Assembly: GCA_018662305.1 (NCBI GenBank)
Contig: JABJGI010000133.1
Location: forward strand, 1 to 44,483
From: Porticoccaceae bacterium
GTDB taxonomy: Bacteria; Pseudomonadota; Gammaproteobacteria; Pseudomonadales; GM7GCV1
Direction of reading: 5' to 3'
DNA length: 44,483 nucleotides
Below, in pieces: positions 23,600 through 33,322 of this stretch. Position 1 is the stretch's first letter. The number at the start of each line of letters is the position of its first letter. Both the position numbers and the translations under genes were made by a program. The notes below the pieces were generated by a model. The model had not been told where the DNA came from. It saw only the letters and a program-made list of their open reading frames with translations, and ran no database searches.

Positions 23600-26203
23600 A
23601 TGAATATTGCCAGGAACATTGTGTCCAAGCTGACAGCGCTAATCGCGGCAGTGGTGCTAATTGGATCAAATACTTTAGTCATTTCTCAGGCGGGAGCGCA
23701 GGAAATAGAAGAAGTGTTTGTACTGGGGTCCAGGGCCCTAGGTCGGACAGCGGCGGACTTGCCAGTGCCGGTAGACAATCTAACTTCTGAAGCCATGGAA
23801 ACCACCGGGCAAACAGAAGTAGGTCGGATGCTTCAAGTGCTCGCCCCTTCGTTCAACTTTTCCAGCTCCAGTATCAGTGATGGCACCGATGCCCTGCGTC
23901 CAGCGACTTTAAGAGGCCTGGGTCCAGATCAAACTTTGGTTTTGGTAAACGGCAAACGTCGACATCAGGCTTCGCTGATTCATATCAATACTTCAGTTGG
24001 TCGCGGTACCGCTGGTACTGATATGAACGCCATACCCGCCACCTCCATTAAACGCATTGAAGTGCTAAGGGATGGTGCTGCAGCCCAATACGGCTCAGAC
24101 GCGATAGGCGGCGTGATAAACATTGTGCTCAATGATGATGACACAGCCGGACGCTTCAGCATTTCTCAAGGCCAATACTCAGAAGGTGATGGCGCTACCA
24201 CCAATATCGATCTTTCCAAGGGATTTGCCTTTGGTGATTCTGGCTGGCTAAACCTTGCTCTGAATATGCGCGACAGAGAAAATACCAATAGAGCCGCACC
24301 TCAGGGTGGCTGCCTATATGGTGGGTGTGTTGATACTGACGGCAACGGTTTCCTAGAACCCGCTCCCGGCAACGAGACCCTTGAAGTGAGCGGTCCGGGA
24401 CGAGACGGTTTCCGTATCGGTGATGCCGACTCTGAGCAAACAGCCTTTACCCTCAATGCCGGTACCGAGCTTGGAGAGGGTGAGCTCTATGGTTTTGTCA
24501 CCTACTCCACCCGAGACAATGAATCCGGTGCATTCCACAGGAATCCTACCGGCAGCAATGGCGTAGATAGCGCCCTATTGACTGACGGACTAAATCCCGC
24601 TGATACCAATGGTTTTCTGCCATTGATTCAGTCTGAGATCCAGGACATGTCCTATTCCGTTGGCTATCGCATGGATTTTGAAGACGCCAGCTTCGATATC
24701 TCTTTAACCACCGGCGAAAACACGATCGACTACACAACAGCCAATAGCGCTAACTATTCCTACGCTAACTTCCTGCAATTTGATCAAGGTCTTAGCGATG
24801 CAGAAATTCGCAGTACCATTCCTCGCTCAGCTAAAGCATATGGTCTTGAGCTGGGTCTTACTACGCTCAACCTAGACTTCACCAAACAGTATGATCAGCT
24901 CTCCCTGGCGGCAGGTGCTGAGTACCGCAATGACGCTTATAAGGTGATTGCTGGTGATGAATATTCTTACTTTGACTACGATTCTGACCCCGTAACTGGA
25001 TTGGCGCTCTACGCCCAAAATGCGGGTGGAAGCATTCAAGGCTTTAACGGCATCGGACCAGAATCAGAAGTCGATGAGACTCGAAGCGTAATATCCTTCT
25101 ATCTGGACGGTGAATACCAAGTCACCGACGATTGGATGGTAAGTGCTGCAGCACGATTTGATGAATACGACGGTTTCGGCGACACAGTAAATATTAAGCT
25201 GGCTACCAACTTCGCCATTTCAGACACTCTTCGTTTACGTGCTGCTACCAGCACCGGCTTTAGAGCGCCTTCAATGCAGCAACTCTATTTCAACAACATC
25301 AGCACCCAGATTCGCGCAGCTGGCGCGGTGACCGTGGGTACTTTCCGCAATAATAGTGCTGCGGTACAGGCTCTAGGTGTGCCTGAGTTGAAAGAGGAAG
25401 AGTCAACCAACTACAGCCTTGGTGTAGTTGCGGATCTCGGTGGCTGGAATGTTGCAGTCGACTACTACTCAATTGATATTGATGACCGCATTGGTATCAG
25501 CAATCAGTTAGACGCCGGCGTTGATCCAGAAAATAACGATGGCGACCCTCTGACTGATGATACTGGCGCAATTGCCACTGCCTTGGCATCTGTAGGAGCC
25601 GAAGCTGCGCAATTTTTCCTCAACGGTATGAATACAGAAACCTCCGGTTTTGACATTGTTTCAACCTACAGCGGAATGGAGTTTGCGGACGGCAACCTGG
25701 ATCTAACTCTTGCAGCCAACTTTACCGAAACAGAAGTTACCGACATTTTTGTCCCAAATGCTGGTGCTCTGTCATCGGTAGATCCTAGTGAAGTTATTAG
25801 CGCTCAAGATATTTCGATCATTGAAGAGTGGCAGCCACAGGATCGTATTAGCCTAAGTGGCCTCTATACCAAAGATCAGTGGACGGTAAATCTTGCCTTT
25901 AACCGATTCGGCGAATACACCGTTGTTGATAGCTCACCCCAGACCTACAGCGCAGAGATACTGACGGACCTCTACGTAAAATATTCTCTGAGCGATAATA
26001 TGAGCTTGTCATTCACCGGGAACAATATTTTCGATGTGACTCCAGACGAAACCACTAATACTGGATCTCGCGGAGGCAGTTTCGAATCAGCTCCTGGCGC
26101 CGAAGATCTGGCTAGCCCAACCGTTTTCAGATATTCAAGACGGTCTGCACCATTTGGATTTAACGGTGCTTATTACGCAGTTGGGCTTTCCTATAACTTC
26201 TGA
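23600..26203 (+). CDS. TonB-dependent outer-membrane receptor
   Basis: The 867-residue protein has a signal peptide ending near QAGA (about residue 34), a TonB-box-like IEEVFVLGSR directly after, and a plug domain with LRPATLRGLGPDQTLVLVNGKRRH and IKRIEVLRDGAAAQYGSDAIGGVINIVL. The rest is a beta-barrel, ending in the C-terminal aromatic strand YYAVGLSYNF required for insertion. GGGG before the ATG serves as ribosome-binding site. The plug and barrel are of the large receptor class common in marine gammaproteobacteria; the ligand (siderophore, sugar or other) cannot be assigned. It is followed by a strong terminator and has two inverted repeats upstream, which suggests single-gene regulation. 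Confidence 0.93.
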   Translation: MNIARNIVSKLTALIAAVVLIGSNTLVISQAGAQEIEEVFVLGSRALGRTAADLPVPVDNLTSEAMETTGQTEVGRMLQVLAPSFNFSSSSISDGTDALRPATLRGLGPDQTLVLVNGKRRHQASLIHINTSVGRGTAGTDMNAIPATSIKRIEVLRDGAAAQYGSDAIGGVINIVLNDDDTAGRFSISQGQYSEGDGATTNIDLSKGFAFGDSGWLNLALNMRDRENTNRAAPQGGCLYGGCVDTDGNGFLEPAPGNETLEVSGPGRDGFRIGDADSEQTAFTLNAGTELGEGELYGFVTYSTRDNESGAFHRNPTGSNGVDSALLTDGLNPADTNGFLPLIQSEIQDMSYSVGYRMDFEDASFDISLTTGENTIDYTTANSANYSYANFLQFDQGLSDAEIRSTIPRSAKAYGLELGLTTLNLDFTKQYDQLSLAAGAEYRNDAYKVIAGDEYSYFDYDSDPVTGLALYAQNAGGSIQGFNGIGPESEVDETRSVISFYLDGEYQVTDDWMVSAAARFDEYDGFGDTVNIKLATNFAISDTLRLRAATSTGFRAPSMQQLYFNNISTQIRAAGAVTVGTFRNNSAAVQALGVPELKEEESTNYSLGVVADLGGWNVAVDYYSIDIDDRIGISNQLDAGVDPENNDGDPLTDDTGAIATALASVGAEAAQFFLNGMNTETSGFDIVSTYSGMEFADGNLDLTLAANFTETEVTDIFVPNAGALSSVDPSEVISAQDISIIEEWQPQDRISLSGLYTKDQWTVNLAFNRFGEYTVVDSSPQTYSAEILTDLYVKYSLSDNMSLSFTGNNIFDVTPDETTNTGSRGGSFESAPGAEDLASPTVFRYSRRSAPFGFNGAYYAVGLSYNF

Positions 26204-26224
26204 CCTGCCTAGCTTCAACCAAAC

Positions 26225-26252
26225 AAAAAATCCGGCTTTTGCCGGATTTTTT
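26225..26252 (+). terminator. Rho-independent terminator after TonB receptor
   Basis: AAAAAATCCGGC (26225-26236), loop TTTT, GCCGGATTTTTT (26241-26252): a perfect 12-bp stem with a T-tract, able to work on both strands. Confidence 0.93.
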
Positions 26253-26359
26253 GTTTTATACCTATTGAATACAATTTAGTGAAACCAACTAAGCGCAATT
26301 TATTTTCATCAAGCTATAGTAGGATGTCGATCAGCGAAAATTAGTATTTGGGGGTATCA

Positions 26360-27463
26360 ATGCTTCGCGTAATCTTTTTTGCAATAATCATTTTTCTTGG
26401 GCTTTCTGGGGGCTCGGCTTGGGCGCAAGAAGGCACCAATGCTGCAAATGTCTTAGGAGCTCCAATAAGTGATATCGCAACGGCGCCTTCTCATCAGGAG
26501 GGATTCCCTCTCTGGGCATACGGCTACATAACTCCTCCCACTGCTCCAGAAGATTGGAGAGAAATGTGCGTGGGCTCGAGACCTAGAGAATGCGACAGAC
26601 CCGGAGGCATGCCGCGAGATACTTCTGGTACTTTGTTGCGTGTGGAGGGAAGTGATCTCGCATTTACTCAGACTGAAATAACAGCGCCCTATGCTCCGGC
26701 GGATTGGTTTCCGCAAGATCACCCACCCATGCCTGATGTTGTTGCCCACGGCATAGAAGAGATTGAAATGCGAGCCTGTGCAATCTGTCACCTGCCAAAC
26801 GGTCAGGGCTTGATGCAAAATGCGCCAGTTGCAGGGCTTCCTGTGGACTATTTTCTGCGACAACTTGAAGAAATGGCCAGCGGTGCTCGACAAACCTCCG
26901 ATCATCACAAAGCGAATGGCTTTGAAATGGCCGCAATGGCCAGAGCTCTATCTCCAGAGCAAGCCATGGAAATCGCCGAGTACTACGGTTCGATTCCTTT
27001 TAAACCCTGGGTAAGAGTTATTGAATCAGACACTGTCCCCAAATTTACCGCGTCCAGAAATGGCTTGCTTATGAAGGTAGAGGGCGACGAAACCGAGCCA
27101 CTGGGTAATCGTCTTATTGAGTTACCAGAGGATACTTACAACACCAACAATCTGCGTAACCCTCGATCCGGAATGGTTGCCTACACACCGATCGGCAGTC
27201 TGGCTCGCGGTCGGGAAATTGTTGAAACCGGTGGTGGCGTTAGTGTTGCCTGTGCCGCCTGTCACGGCGCGGATTTGCGCGGCACAGCCATTGCACCTCC
27301 GATCGCCGGCAGACAGCCAAGCTATATCGGTCGACAGTTGTATGATTTTCAGCAAGGCAATCGCAACGGGATCATGGCGCCACTAATGATTCCTACGGTG
27401 CAGAATCTATCTCCCGATGACCTTTTGGCTTTAGCGGCCTATGTGGCGTCTCTATCACCCTGA
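26360..27463 (+). CDS. Periplasmic diheme c-type cytochrome
   Basis: The 367-residue protein has a signal peptide (cleavage after GSAWA, about residue 22) and two haem-binding motifs, CAICH (near residue 139) and CAACH (near 298), each in a class I cytochrome c domain with later methionines as possible axial ligands. The ATG at 26360 follows GGGGG five bases upstream; the ORF-track TTG at 26348 would lie ahead of that site. Cytochromes of this type are electron acceptors for periplasmic molybdenum hydroxylases of the IorAB kind, and such an enzyme is encoded 3 kb away on the other strand. That link is a proposal only. Convergent with the thioesterase, 4 bases apart. Confidence 0.88.
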   Translation: MLRVIFFAIIIFLGLSGGSAWAQEGTNAANVLGAPISDIATAPSHQEGFPLWAYGYITPPTAPEDWREMCVGSRPRECDRPGGMPRDTSGTLLRVEGSDLAFTQTEITAPYAPADWFPQDHPPMPDVVAHGIEEIEMRACAICHLPNGQGLMQNAPVAGLPVDYFLRQLEEMASGARQTSDHHKANGFEMAAMARALSPEQAMEIAEYYGSIPFKPWVRVIESDTVPKFTASRNGLLMKVEGDETEPLGNRLIELPEDTYNTNNLRNPRSGMVAYTPIGSLARGREIVETGGGVSVACAACHGADLRGTAIAPPIAGRQPSYIGRQLYDFQQGNRNGIMAPLMIPTVQNLSPDDLLALAAYVASLSP

Positions 27464-27467
27464 TAAT

Positions 27468-27944
27468 CTAAAGATCAAAGGGCTTTAACTTCTCGTGTAG
27501 GTCTTCCCGAGCTTCCATCATTTGCTTGGCGAAGGCCTGGAGATTTTTGTCCTCATCTGACTGAGGTTTCCACTGAGGTACTCCAGTGGGTTTACCTTCA
27601 TCATCAATAGCGACAAAAACGATGATGCAACGCGTAGTGAGCTCATAATCTCCGGTGCGGATATCTTTTGAACTCACGTTTACTAGGATATGCATACTGG
27701 AATTGCCCGTATAAATTATCTTGGCTTCCAGCTCCACCAGGTCACCAACACGAATGGGTTTGATAAAACGAATGCCACCAACAAAGACGGTGACACAGTA
27801 GGATTCACTCCAGTTTCCGGCACAGGCGTAGCCCGCTTCATCGATCCACTTCATCACAGCGCCACCGTGCACCTTGCCACCAAAATTTACGTCGGTTGGC
27901 GCGGCTAGTTGTCTCAAGGTGACCATTCGGCTATCTATTGTCAT
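27468..27944 (-). CDS. Acyl-CoA thioesterase (hotdog fold, YciA-like)
   Basis: The 158-residue protein shows a single hotdog domain: APTDVNFGGKVHGGAVMKWIDEAGYACA, with the helix-start glycines and acidic residue of the active site, then GGIRFIKPIRVGDLVELEAKIIYTG and TTRCIIVFVAIDDEGKPTGVPQWKP. This is the acyl-CoA hydrolase group that includes YciA. It releases CoA from fatty acyl-CoA in the cytoplasm. It lies after a Sel1 protein in the same direction (38 bases) and may be in the same transcript. No clear ribosome-binding site is seen. Confidence 0.88.
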   Translation of the reverse strand: MTIDSRMVTLRQLAAPTDVNFGGKVHGGAVMKWIDEAGYACAGNWSESYCVTVFVGGIRFIKPIRVGDLVELEAKIIYTGNSSMHILVNVSSKDIRTGDYELTTRCIIVFVAIDDEGKPTGVPQWKPQSDEDKNLQAFAKQMMEAREDLHEKLKPFDL

Positions 27945-27982
27945 AGGTGTTCAAAGCTTCGTTTGGAAGAGTGGCAAGAATT

Positions 27983-28774
27983 CTACTCACATTCCTGATA
28001 TTCCGACAGAAAACAGTCGAATGCCCAGCGGTGAGCCTGCACTAGCTGCTCCGGTGATAAAGCATCCTTGAGTACCTGTAAACTTGCTTCTGCTTGGGAA
28101 TAATCTAGCGAATCGGCCAAATATACCCAGTAATAAGCCCTTACCAGATCCTTAGGAAGACCGTCTCCTTGAGCATACTTGGCGCCAATATTGAACATGG
28201 CAGCGCCGTCACCCTGCTGGACCGCAGCGAAAAACCATCGAGTTGCCTGGTCGTGGTCCTGTTCCGTACCTATACCGCGATGGAACATCAAACCCAGATT
28301 AAATTGTGCCCCTACCATGCCTTGCTCAGCCGCCTGTATAAACCAATGCACAGCGATTGAATCGTCTTCCTCCACTCCTCGGCCCCGCATGTAGGCTAGC
28401 CCGAGGTTGTATTGCGCTGCACCCAAGCCCTGATCAGCTGCTAAACGGAACCAACGCGCTGCCTCCGCATCATCTTCCGCAATGCCATAACCCTCTGAAT
28501 ACATCACGCCAAGATTTGCTTGCGCGCTAGCAAACCCCTGATCTGCAGATCGTCTATACCAGTTCAGAGCCTCAATATCGTTCTCTTCAACTTCAATGCC
28601 CTGGTCATATTGATAGGCAACCCGGTATTGGGCGGCAGCGTCCCCCTGCTCAGCCATCGCCAACGACTCTTCAAAAGTCTGCGCAGCAACCGAACCAGCT
28701 GAAATTAGCGACAGCAGTAGTAGTCCAAGCCGAACTAGGTCCAATTGAATACGAAGAGTGGATAAGGGATTCAT
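27983..28774 (-). CDS. Exported Sel1-repeat (TPR-like) protein
   Basis: The 263-residue protein has a signal peptide (ending GSVAA, about residue 31) and then about five consecutive Sel1-like repeats of 36 residues, each of the form AxxWxRxAADQGxAxAQxNLGxMYxxGxGV. They form an alpha-alpha solenoid that binds other proteins. The C-terminus has a short tail with two cysteines. Sel1 proteins often serve in envelope assembly or signalling; no partner is visible. It lies directly after mocA on the minus strand, so it may be in the molybdenum-enzyme transcript without sharing its role. Confidence 0.88.
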   Translation of the reverse strand: MNPLSTLRIQLDLVRLGLLLLSLISAGSVAAQTFEESLAMAEQGDAAAQYRVAYQYDQGIEVEENDIEALNWYRRSADQGFASAQANLGVMYSEGYGIAEDDAEAARWFRLAADQGLGAAQYNLGLAYMRGRGVEEDDSIAVHWFIQAAEQGMVGAQFNLGLMFHRGIGTEQDHDQATRWFFAAVQQGDGAAMFNIGAKYAQGDGLPKDLVRAYYWVYLADSLDYSQAEASLQVLKDALSPEQLVQAHRWAFDCFLSEYQECE

Positions 28775-28791
28775 AGGTATTTTGGTCTAAC

Positions 28792-29376
28792 TCAGATTGG
28801 CATATCCAAACAACTGATATTTGCCGGATGGTCAATATCAATTGCGGCTTCGGGAATTTCGAGAAGCTGAACGCTATGGCTATTTTCTACCAGAACTTTT
28901 TTTGCGCCCCGATCACCCTGCAGTTCCAGCAATTTGGCAAAAAAAGGCTGAGGGAATATCGCTGGCACTCCCACCGTATCCATATAGCTCGCCGCACACA
29001 TCAGATCAGGTGATTCTTGCCATTTTATGATCAGTTTTTTTAGCTGCTCTTCCAAAATTAGTGGCTGGTCGCCTGCGACAAATAGAATCGCCTGATACTT
29101 TGTCTCTAATTGCTTTGTCGCTGCTCGGACAGAAGAGCTGATTCCTTCCTGCCATTCCGGATTTGAAATTATTTGGTGTTTATCTATCTTCAGCTGAGAC
29201 TGAATTTCTTCGCCTTTGGCCCCGAGAACAACAAAGAGATGGGCTTTATCTAGCCGCGGACAGGTCTCGAGAACATGCTGAAGCATGGGTTTACCCTGTA
29301 CCTGCGCCAACTGCTTCGCACTACCGAATCTGCGCGCCTCTCCGGCAGCGAGTATCACAACTGCCAGTGGGCTCAC
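28792..29376 (-). CDS. mocA: Molybdenum cofactor cytidylyltransferase-like protein MocA
   Basis: The 194-residue NTP-transferase has the nucleotide-binding signature VILAAGEARRFGSAKQL (residues about 6-22) and VAGDQPLI, the metal-binding region. MocA joins CMP to molybdopterin to make the MCD cofactor used by xanthine-dehydrogenase-family enzymes. It starts with GTG that overlaps the xdhC stop (GTGA), so the two genes are translationally coupled. The location directly behind xdhC and the IorAB-like enzyme supports cofactor supply for that enzyme. The related MobA (GTP-specific) is less likely because of this context. Confidence 0.85.
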   Translation of the reverse strand: MSPLAVVILAAGEARRFGSAKQLAQVQGKPMLQHVLETCPRLDKAHLFVVLGAKGEEIQSQLKIDKHQIISNPEWQEGISSSVRAATKQLETKYQAILFVAGDQPLILEEQLKKLIIKWQESPDLMCAASYMDTVGVPAIFPQPFFAKLLELQGDRGAKKVLVENSHSVQLLEIPEAAIDIDHPANISCLDMPI

Positions 29377-30410
29377 AACTCGCTCTCCTTAAACAATGCT
29401 TGATGACATTGAGCAATAGTGGAAAGCGCTACCGACTCCGGGCTGTCGCCACCAATATCAAAACCCATTGGGCCCCTTAACAAGCCTTGAATATCGGAAT
29501 CCGGATCTATTTCTGCCAAATCCAGAACCTCTCGCTTTCTCTCATTGGGCCCGAGTAAACCGATGTAGCGCAGTGTCTTGGAGTCTTTCAGACTGGCCAG
29601 CCAAGCCGCATCCAGTTCTAAATTGTGACTCATAATGATTGCCGCATCGGCATCAATAACCTGATCGAATCCTCCTGGGGTTTGGCGAATAACGCGCTTG
29701 ACCTGAGGGAAATCGGCTTCTCTTGCGAAGGCGGGACGATGATCGATCAAGGTGATATCCCAATTCATCGAGGCCGCTAGTCTGACCAATGGCTGAGCGT
29801 CTTCTCCTCCACCAATTACCCAAAGCCTCGCTGCCCTATTGTGCCGGTTCAAGGACCATCGCTTCGAACCCTCATGAATGACTTGGTGCTTAGACCCATC
29901 TTTGTCATTTATTTTTGGTAGCTCAGAATCGGCAGGCTTAGATATTGGTTGTGCGAGATCGTCCAGTAAATACAAGACATTGAGATCTTCAGAAGCCTCA
30001 CTCTCTATACATTGAAGCAGATAACTGTCTTGCCCAGCTTCCATTCGCTGCGACAATTCAAACAGTACCTTTCTCTGGGCTTCCATCACTGGCTGGACCA
30101 AAATCTCCACCCGTCCATTGCAACCCAGCCCTAGTTCCGCAGCAACACTACCCTCATCTGTGCTGTCATAGAGAACACACTTTGGTTTGCCAGATGCCAG
30201 TACTTTTCGCGCATTGAGGCGAATATCCGCTTCCAGACACCCTCCACTAACCAATCCAAAACTCTGCCCATCAGGGTCTACCAGCATCATGGCGCCGGGC
30301 TGACGGTAACTCGAACGAAATTTGCTGACCACAGTAGCTAGAACCCAGCCCGAAGAAGGGTTCTGCTGAAGCTGCTTTAAAAGATAGGAAAGATGCGTAC
30401 TAACCAGCAT
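29373..30410 (-). CDS. XdhC/CoxI-family molybdenum-enzyme maturation protein
   Basis: XdhC proteins receive the molybdenum cofactor, help its sulfuration and insert it into xanthine-dehydrogenase-type enzymes. The 345-residue protein has the N-terminal XdhC/CoxI domain (GWVLATVVSKFRSSYRQPGAMMLV ... GLVSGGCLEADI, with the conserved cysteine) and a C-terminal Rossmann-like domain (LWVIGGGEDAQPLVRLAASMNWDITLIDHRP). It is 39 bases after the IorB-like gene and overlaps mocA by 4 bases. Position and domain order leave little doubt about its role. Confidence 0.92.
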   Translation of the reverse strand: MLVSTHLSYLLKQLQQNPSSGWVLATVVSKFRSSYRQPGAMMLVDPDGQSFGLVSGGCLEADIRLNARKVLASGKPKCVLYDSTDEGSVAAELGLGCNGRVEILVQPVMEAQRKVLFELSQRMEAGQDSYLLQCIESEASEDLNVLYLLDDLAQPISKPADSELPKINDKDGSKHQVIHEGSKRWSLNRHNRAARLWVIGGGEDAQPLVRLAASMNWDITLIDHRPAFAREADFPQVKRVIRQTPGGFDQVIDADAAIIMSHNLELDAAWLASLKDSKTLRYIGLLGPNERKREVLDLAEIDPDSDIQGLLRGPMGFDIGGDSPESVALSTIAQCHQALFKESEL

Positions 30411-30449
30411 GACCGCCAGACATAATTCGGGCTAAAGGCGGCAATGCAG

Positions 30450-32642
30450 TTAGGACCAGCTCAAATCGTGCTGATTGATTGGCGTGGAGCGAACCCGCTT
30501 TCCGGTAGCGAAATAGATCGCATTGGCCACTGCAGCCGGGGTTGGTGGTCCACCGGGCTCACCCATACCACCCCACCAGCCATCTTCCGAGAGCGCAAAA
30601 TAACAATTTGCCGATGGCATTTGCGGCATACGCATTAGGTGGTAGCTATCAAAGTTGGTATTGGTGAACTGTCCGTTCTCGAGATCAAGACCACCATAGA
30701 GCGCATGTGAGAGCTCCCAACAGGCCGCGCCCTCCAATTGCTCAGAGGCGTTAAGTTCGTTGATGAGATAACCACTGTTGATAATGATATCGAGCTTATC
30801 GATGGTGAGCTGTCCACGCTGACTGACACTCACGGTGGCACAGGCTCCGCAATAAGAATTGTGGTCTTCAACAACCGCAATACCCATACCCTGCCCCTTC
30901 GGCAAATCCGTTCTAAAGCCGCAAACCTCCTTCATTTTCAGAAGAACTCTTTGCCAGGGCTCCAAACCCTTGGTCATTTCCAGACGCCATTCGAGCGGAT
31001 CCCAATCAGCCGCAAGGGCCATTTCATCGACAAACTGCTCGATGATAAATCCGTTCTGGTTGGCTCCGGGGCCGCGATGTGTCGCCGTGGGGAGATGGGT
31101 CGCCACGTTGTGACGCTCGTGCCGCCGGTTTGGCACCAGATATGGCATTGTCCCGATGGAATAGTCGGCCGTCGCTGGGCCGTGGTTTGCTACACCCTCA
31201 TGGGTAAACCAGACCGCGCGCGAGAAAAATGCCTCTGGCAGCCCTCTCTCCCCCAGTGAAGCCTTAAGTTCAGTGTAAACGGGAGGTCTCTGTTTATCGT
31301 GAGTAATGTCTTCTTCTCGCGTCCAGATCACCTTCACCGGACGGCGTAGTCGATTGGATATCTCAGCAGCCTGTTTAGTCACCGCTGTAGCACCACCGCC
31401 ATTACCACCAAAGGCACCACCGAGAAAAGCCGTATGCACAAAAATCTCCTTGGTATCGCGACCCAGATGGTCTGAGATGATGCGTAGGGGTGCCGCTTGA
31501 TCCTGAGTCGGAGACCAGACGTCGATACGCTCGTCCGTCACACTCACTGTGGCATTGATAGGCTCCATACGGGCATGAGTTTCGTAGGGCCTATGGTATT
31601 GCGCGCTAAGGGTATTTCCCCCTTGATTAATACGGCCGAGAGCATCTGAACCGATTTCATTACTAACATCACCCTCAACACCGAAGAGTCGTTGCGCTTC
31701 AGCAGCCTGAGTTTCGTTACTGACATTGGCATTCGGGCCGTAATCCCATTCGATGGGCATAAGGTCCAGCGCCGTTTTAGCCCTGTACCAGCTGTCGGCC
31801 ACAATGGCGACACCGTTTTGCATATCAGAAGTAAAGGTTTTGCCCTCGAGAGCATGGAACTCAACCAGATCGATAATTCCAGGTCGGTTGCGGACAGCAT
31901 CGAAGTCATAGCTCTTAACCTTGCCCCAAGGCACTGGGCAGCATTTCACCGCGGCATAAACCATGCCGTCCAATCTGGTATCTATACTGTATTGGGCGCT
32001 GCCATTTACCTTGTGCGGTATTTCCATACGAGGCAGTGGTTTACCCATCAGCCACCACTGATCCGGCGTTTTGATGGTTGGTTCTTGCGCAAGCTGAACC
32101 TCCGCAGCGGCGGTGACGAAATCGGCATAACTAGCTTGATTCGAGCCAGAACTTAGCACGCCCTGCTTTGCAGTAACTTGGGATGGATCGACATTCCAAA
32201 CAATCGCAGCGGCGGCTTTCAGACGCTCACGCGCAGATGCTCCGGCCTGCATGATATGAGGATGTTGCAACCGCACCACCTGAGACCCGTGAGTGGTGGT
32301 TACCTTGTATTCCTGCCCCTGGTTTAGATGGCGATTCATATCGGCAAACACTGCCCGGACATTTTCCCAAGGCACATCGAGCTCTTCAGCAATCATGGTT
32401 GGAACAGAGGTTAGCGCCCCCTGCCCTTGCTCTGTATGTGGCACACGGATGGTAACGGTGCCATCCAGGTCAATAGTTAGCCAAGCGTTGATCTCTGCCC
32501 CATCCGTCGGTGTTGTCCAAGGCTCAGGGGCTACGACGCCGGCTGAGGCTCCTGGAAGATGGAAGCCGAGAATCATGCCACCACCGGCACCGGCCATTGT
32601 GCGAATCATGGTGCGACGAGAAATTTTCGTTTGCATATTCAT
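30450..32642 (-). CDS. Molybdenum hydroxylase large subunit (IorB/aldehyde oxidase-like), Tat-exported
   Basis: The 730-residue protein has a twin-arginine signal (KISRRTMIRTMAGAGGGMILG) and the molybdenum-binding domain pattern of the xanthine-dehydrogenase family: PHTEQGQGALTSVPTMIAEELDV, LGGAFGGNGGG and THRGPGANQNGFIIEQFVDEMA, with a late GMGEPGGPPTPAAVANAIY carrying the probable catalytic glutamate. The isoquinoline 1-oxidoreductase and periplasmic aldehyde oxidoreductase group has this size and Tat signal. It probably oxidises an aldehyde or N-heterocycle in the periplasm and passes electrons to the 2Fe-2S subunit and a cytochrome. GAGGTG precedes the ATG, nine bases after the small subunit. 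Confidence 0.9.
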   Translation of the reverse strand: MNMQTKISRRTMIRTMAGAGGGMILGFHLPGASAGVVAPEPWTTPTDGAEINAWLTIDLDGTVTIRVPHTEQGQGALTSVPTMIAEELDVPWENVRAVFADMNRHLNQGQEYKVTTTHGSQVVRLQHPHIMQAGASARERLKAAAAIVWNVDPSQVTAKQGVLSSGSNQASYADFVTAAAEVQLAQEPTIKTPDQWWLMGKPLPRMEIPHKVNGSAQYSIDTRLDGMVYAAVKCCPVPWGKVKSYDFDAVRNRPGIIDLVEFHALEGKTFTSDMQNGVAIVADSWYRAKTALDLMPIEWDYGPNANVSNETQAAEAQRLFGVEGDVSNEIGSDALGRINQGGNTLSAQYHRPYETHARMEPINATVSVTDERIDVWSPTQDQAAPLRIISDHLGRDTKEIFVHTAFLGGAFGGNGGGATAVTKQAAEISNRLRRPVKVIWTREEDITHDKQRPPVYTELKASLGERGLPEAFFSRAVWFTHEGVANHGPATADYSIGTMPYLVPNRRHERHNVATHLPTATHRGPGANQNGFIIEQFVDEMALAADWDPLEWRLEMTKGLEPWQRVLLKMKEVCGFRTDLPKGQGMGIAVVEDHNSYCGACATVSVSQRGQLTIDKLDIIINSGYLINELNASEQLEGAACWELSHALYGGLDLENGQFTNTNFDSYHLMRMPQMPSANCYFALSEDGWWGGMGEPGGPPTPAAVANAIYFATGKRVRSTPINQHDLSWS

Positions 32643-32651
32643 ATCAGCACC

Positions 32652-33122
32652 TCAGGACTTAGACGCGTCGTAAATTTCGACGGCCCGATGAATCGCTGCG
32701 CGTATGCGCGGATAGGTGCCGCAGCGGCACAGATTGCCACTCATGGCTGAATCAATCTCAGAATCGGATGGATTGTCTGTTTGGGATAGTAAGGCTGCCG
32801 CGCTCATAATCTGACCGGACTGACAATATCCACACTGAGGTGTGCTGTGTTCAATCCATGCCTGCTGAACAGGATGAGAATTGTCGTTGGAAAGACCTTC
32901 AATGGTGGTTATTTGTCGACCAACGGCGCTAGAAACCGGAGTAATGCAGGACCGGATCGGCCTTCCATCCAAATGAATGGTGCAAACACCGCACTGAGCA
33001 ATGCCGCAGCCAAATTTGGTGCCGGTTAATCCAATGCTGTCGCGCAGCACCCAAAGAATTGGCGTTTCTGGTTCGACATCAACCTCATAGGCTGTGCCGT
33101 TAACCCTTAAAGATATGGCCAT
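32652..33122 (-). CDS. Molybdenum hydroxylase 2Fe-2S subunit (IorA-like)
   Basis: The 156-residue protein has two iron-sulfur domains. The plant-ferredoxin cluster is bound by CGIAQCGVC with a further SC about 20 residues later; the second, four-helix cluster by CGYCQSGQ and CRCGTY. It transfers electrons from the molybdenum site of the large subunit. It has no Tat signal of its own, so it is probably carried across by the large subunit. It is first in the operon IorA-IorB-XdhC-MocA; GGGGGAGAG precedes the ATG, and a promoter-like pair lies 72 bases upstream. Confidence 0.92.
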   Translation of the reverse strand: MAISLRVNGTAYEVDVEPETPILWVLRDSIGLTGTKFGCGIAQCGVCTIHLDGRPIRSCITPVSSAVGRQITTIEGLSNDNSHPVQQAWIEHSTPQCGYCQSGQIMSAAALLSQTDNPSDSEIDSAMSGNLCRCGTYPRIRAAIHRAVEIYDASKS

Positions 33123-33193
33123 AATCTGCTCTCCCCCAAAGAGCCGACAGACGGAATCCCTTGTAACCTATCGACGACTAAAGATTTATCAAG

Positions 33194-33222
33194 AATATAG
33201 AGGATGGCCCGCAGGCGGACAA
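33194..33222 (-). promoter_or_regulatory. Candidate promoter of the molybdenum hydroxylase operon
   Basis: On the minus strand TTGTCC (33222-33217) is followed after exactly 17 bases by TATATT (33199-33194). Transcription would start near 33187, about 65 bases before the IorA-like start codon. Between this and the tRNA-Leu 3' end (33223-33270) I see no terminator. Assignment rests on hexamers and spacing. Confidence 0.45.
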
Positions 33223-33322
33223 GTTACCGCAAGATAACTAAAGGTCTAGCTTGGGATTAAATTGAGAATATGGTGCCCGGGGCCGGAATCGAACCGGCAC
33301 GGCCGTGAAGCCGAGGGATTTT

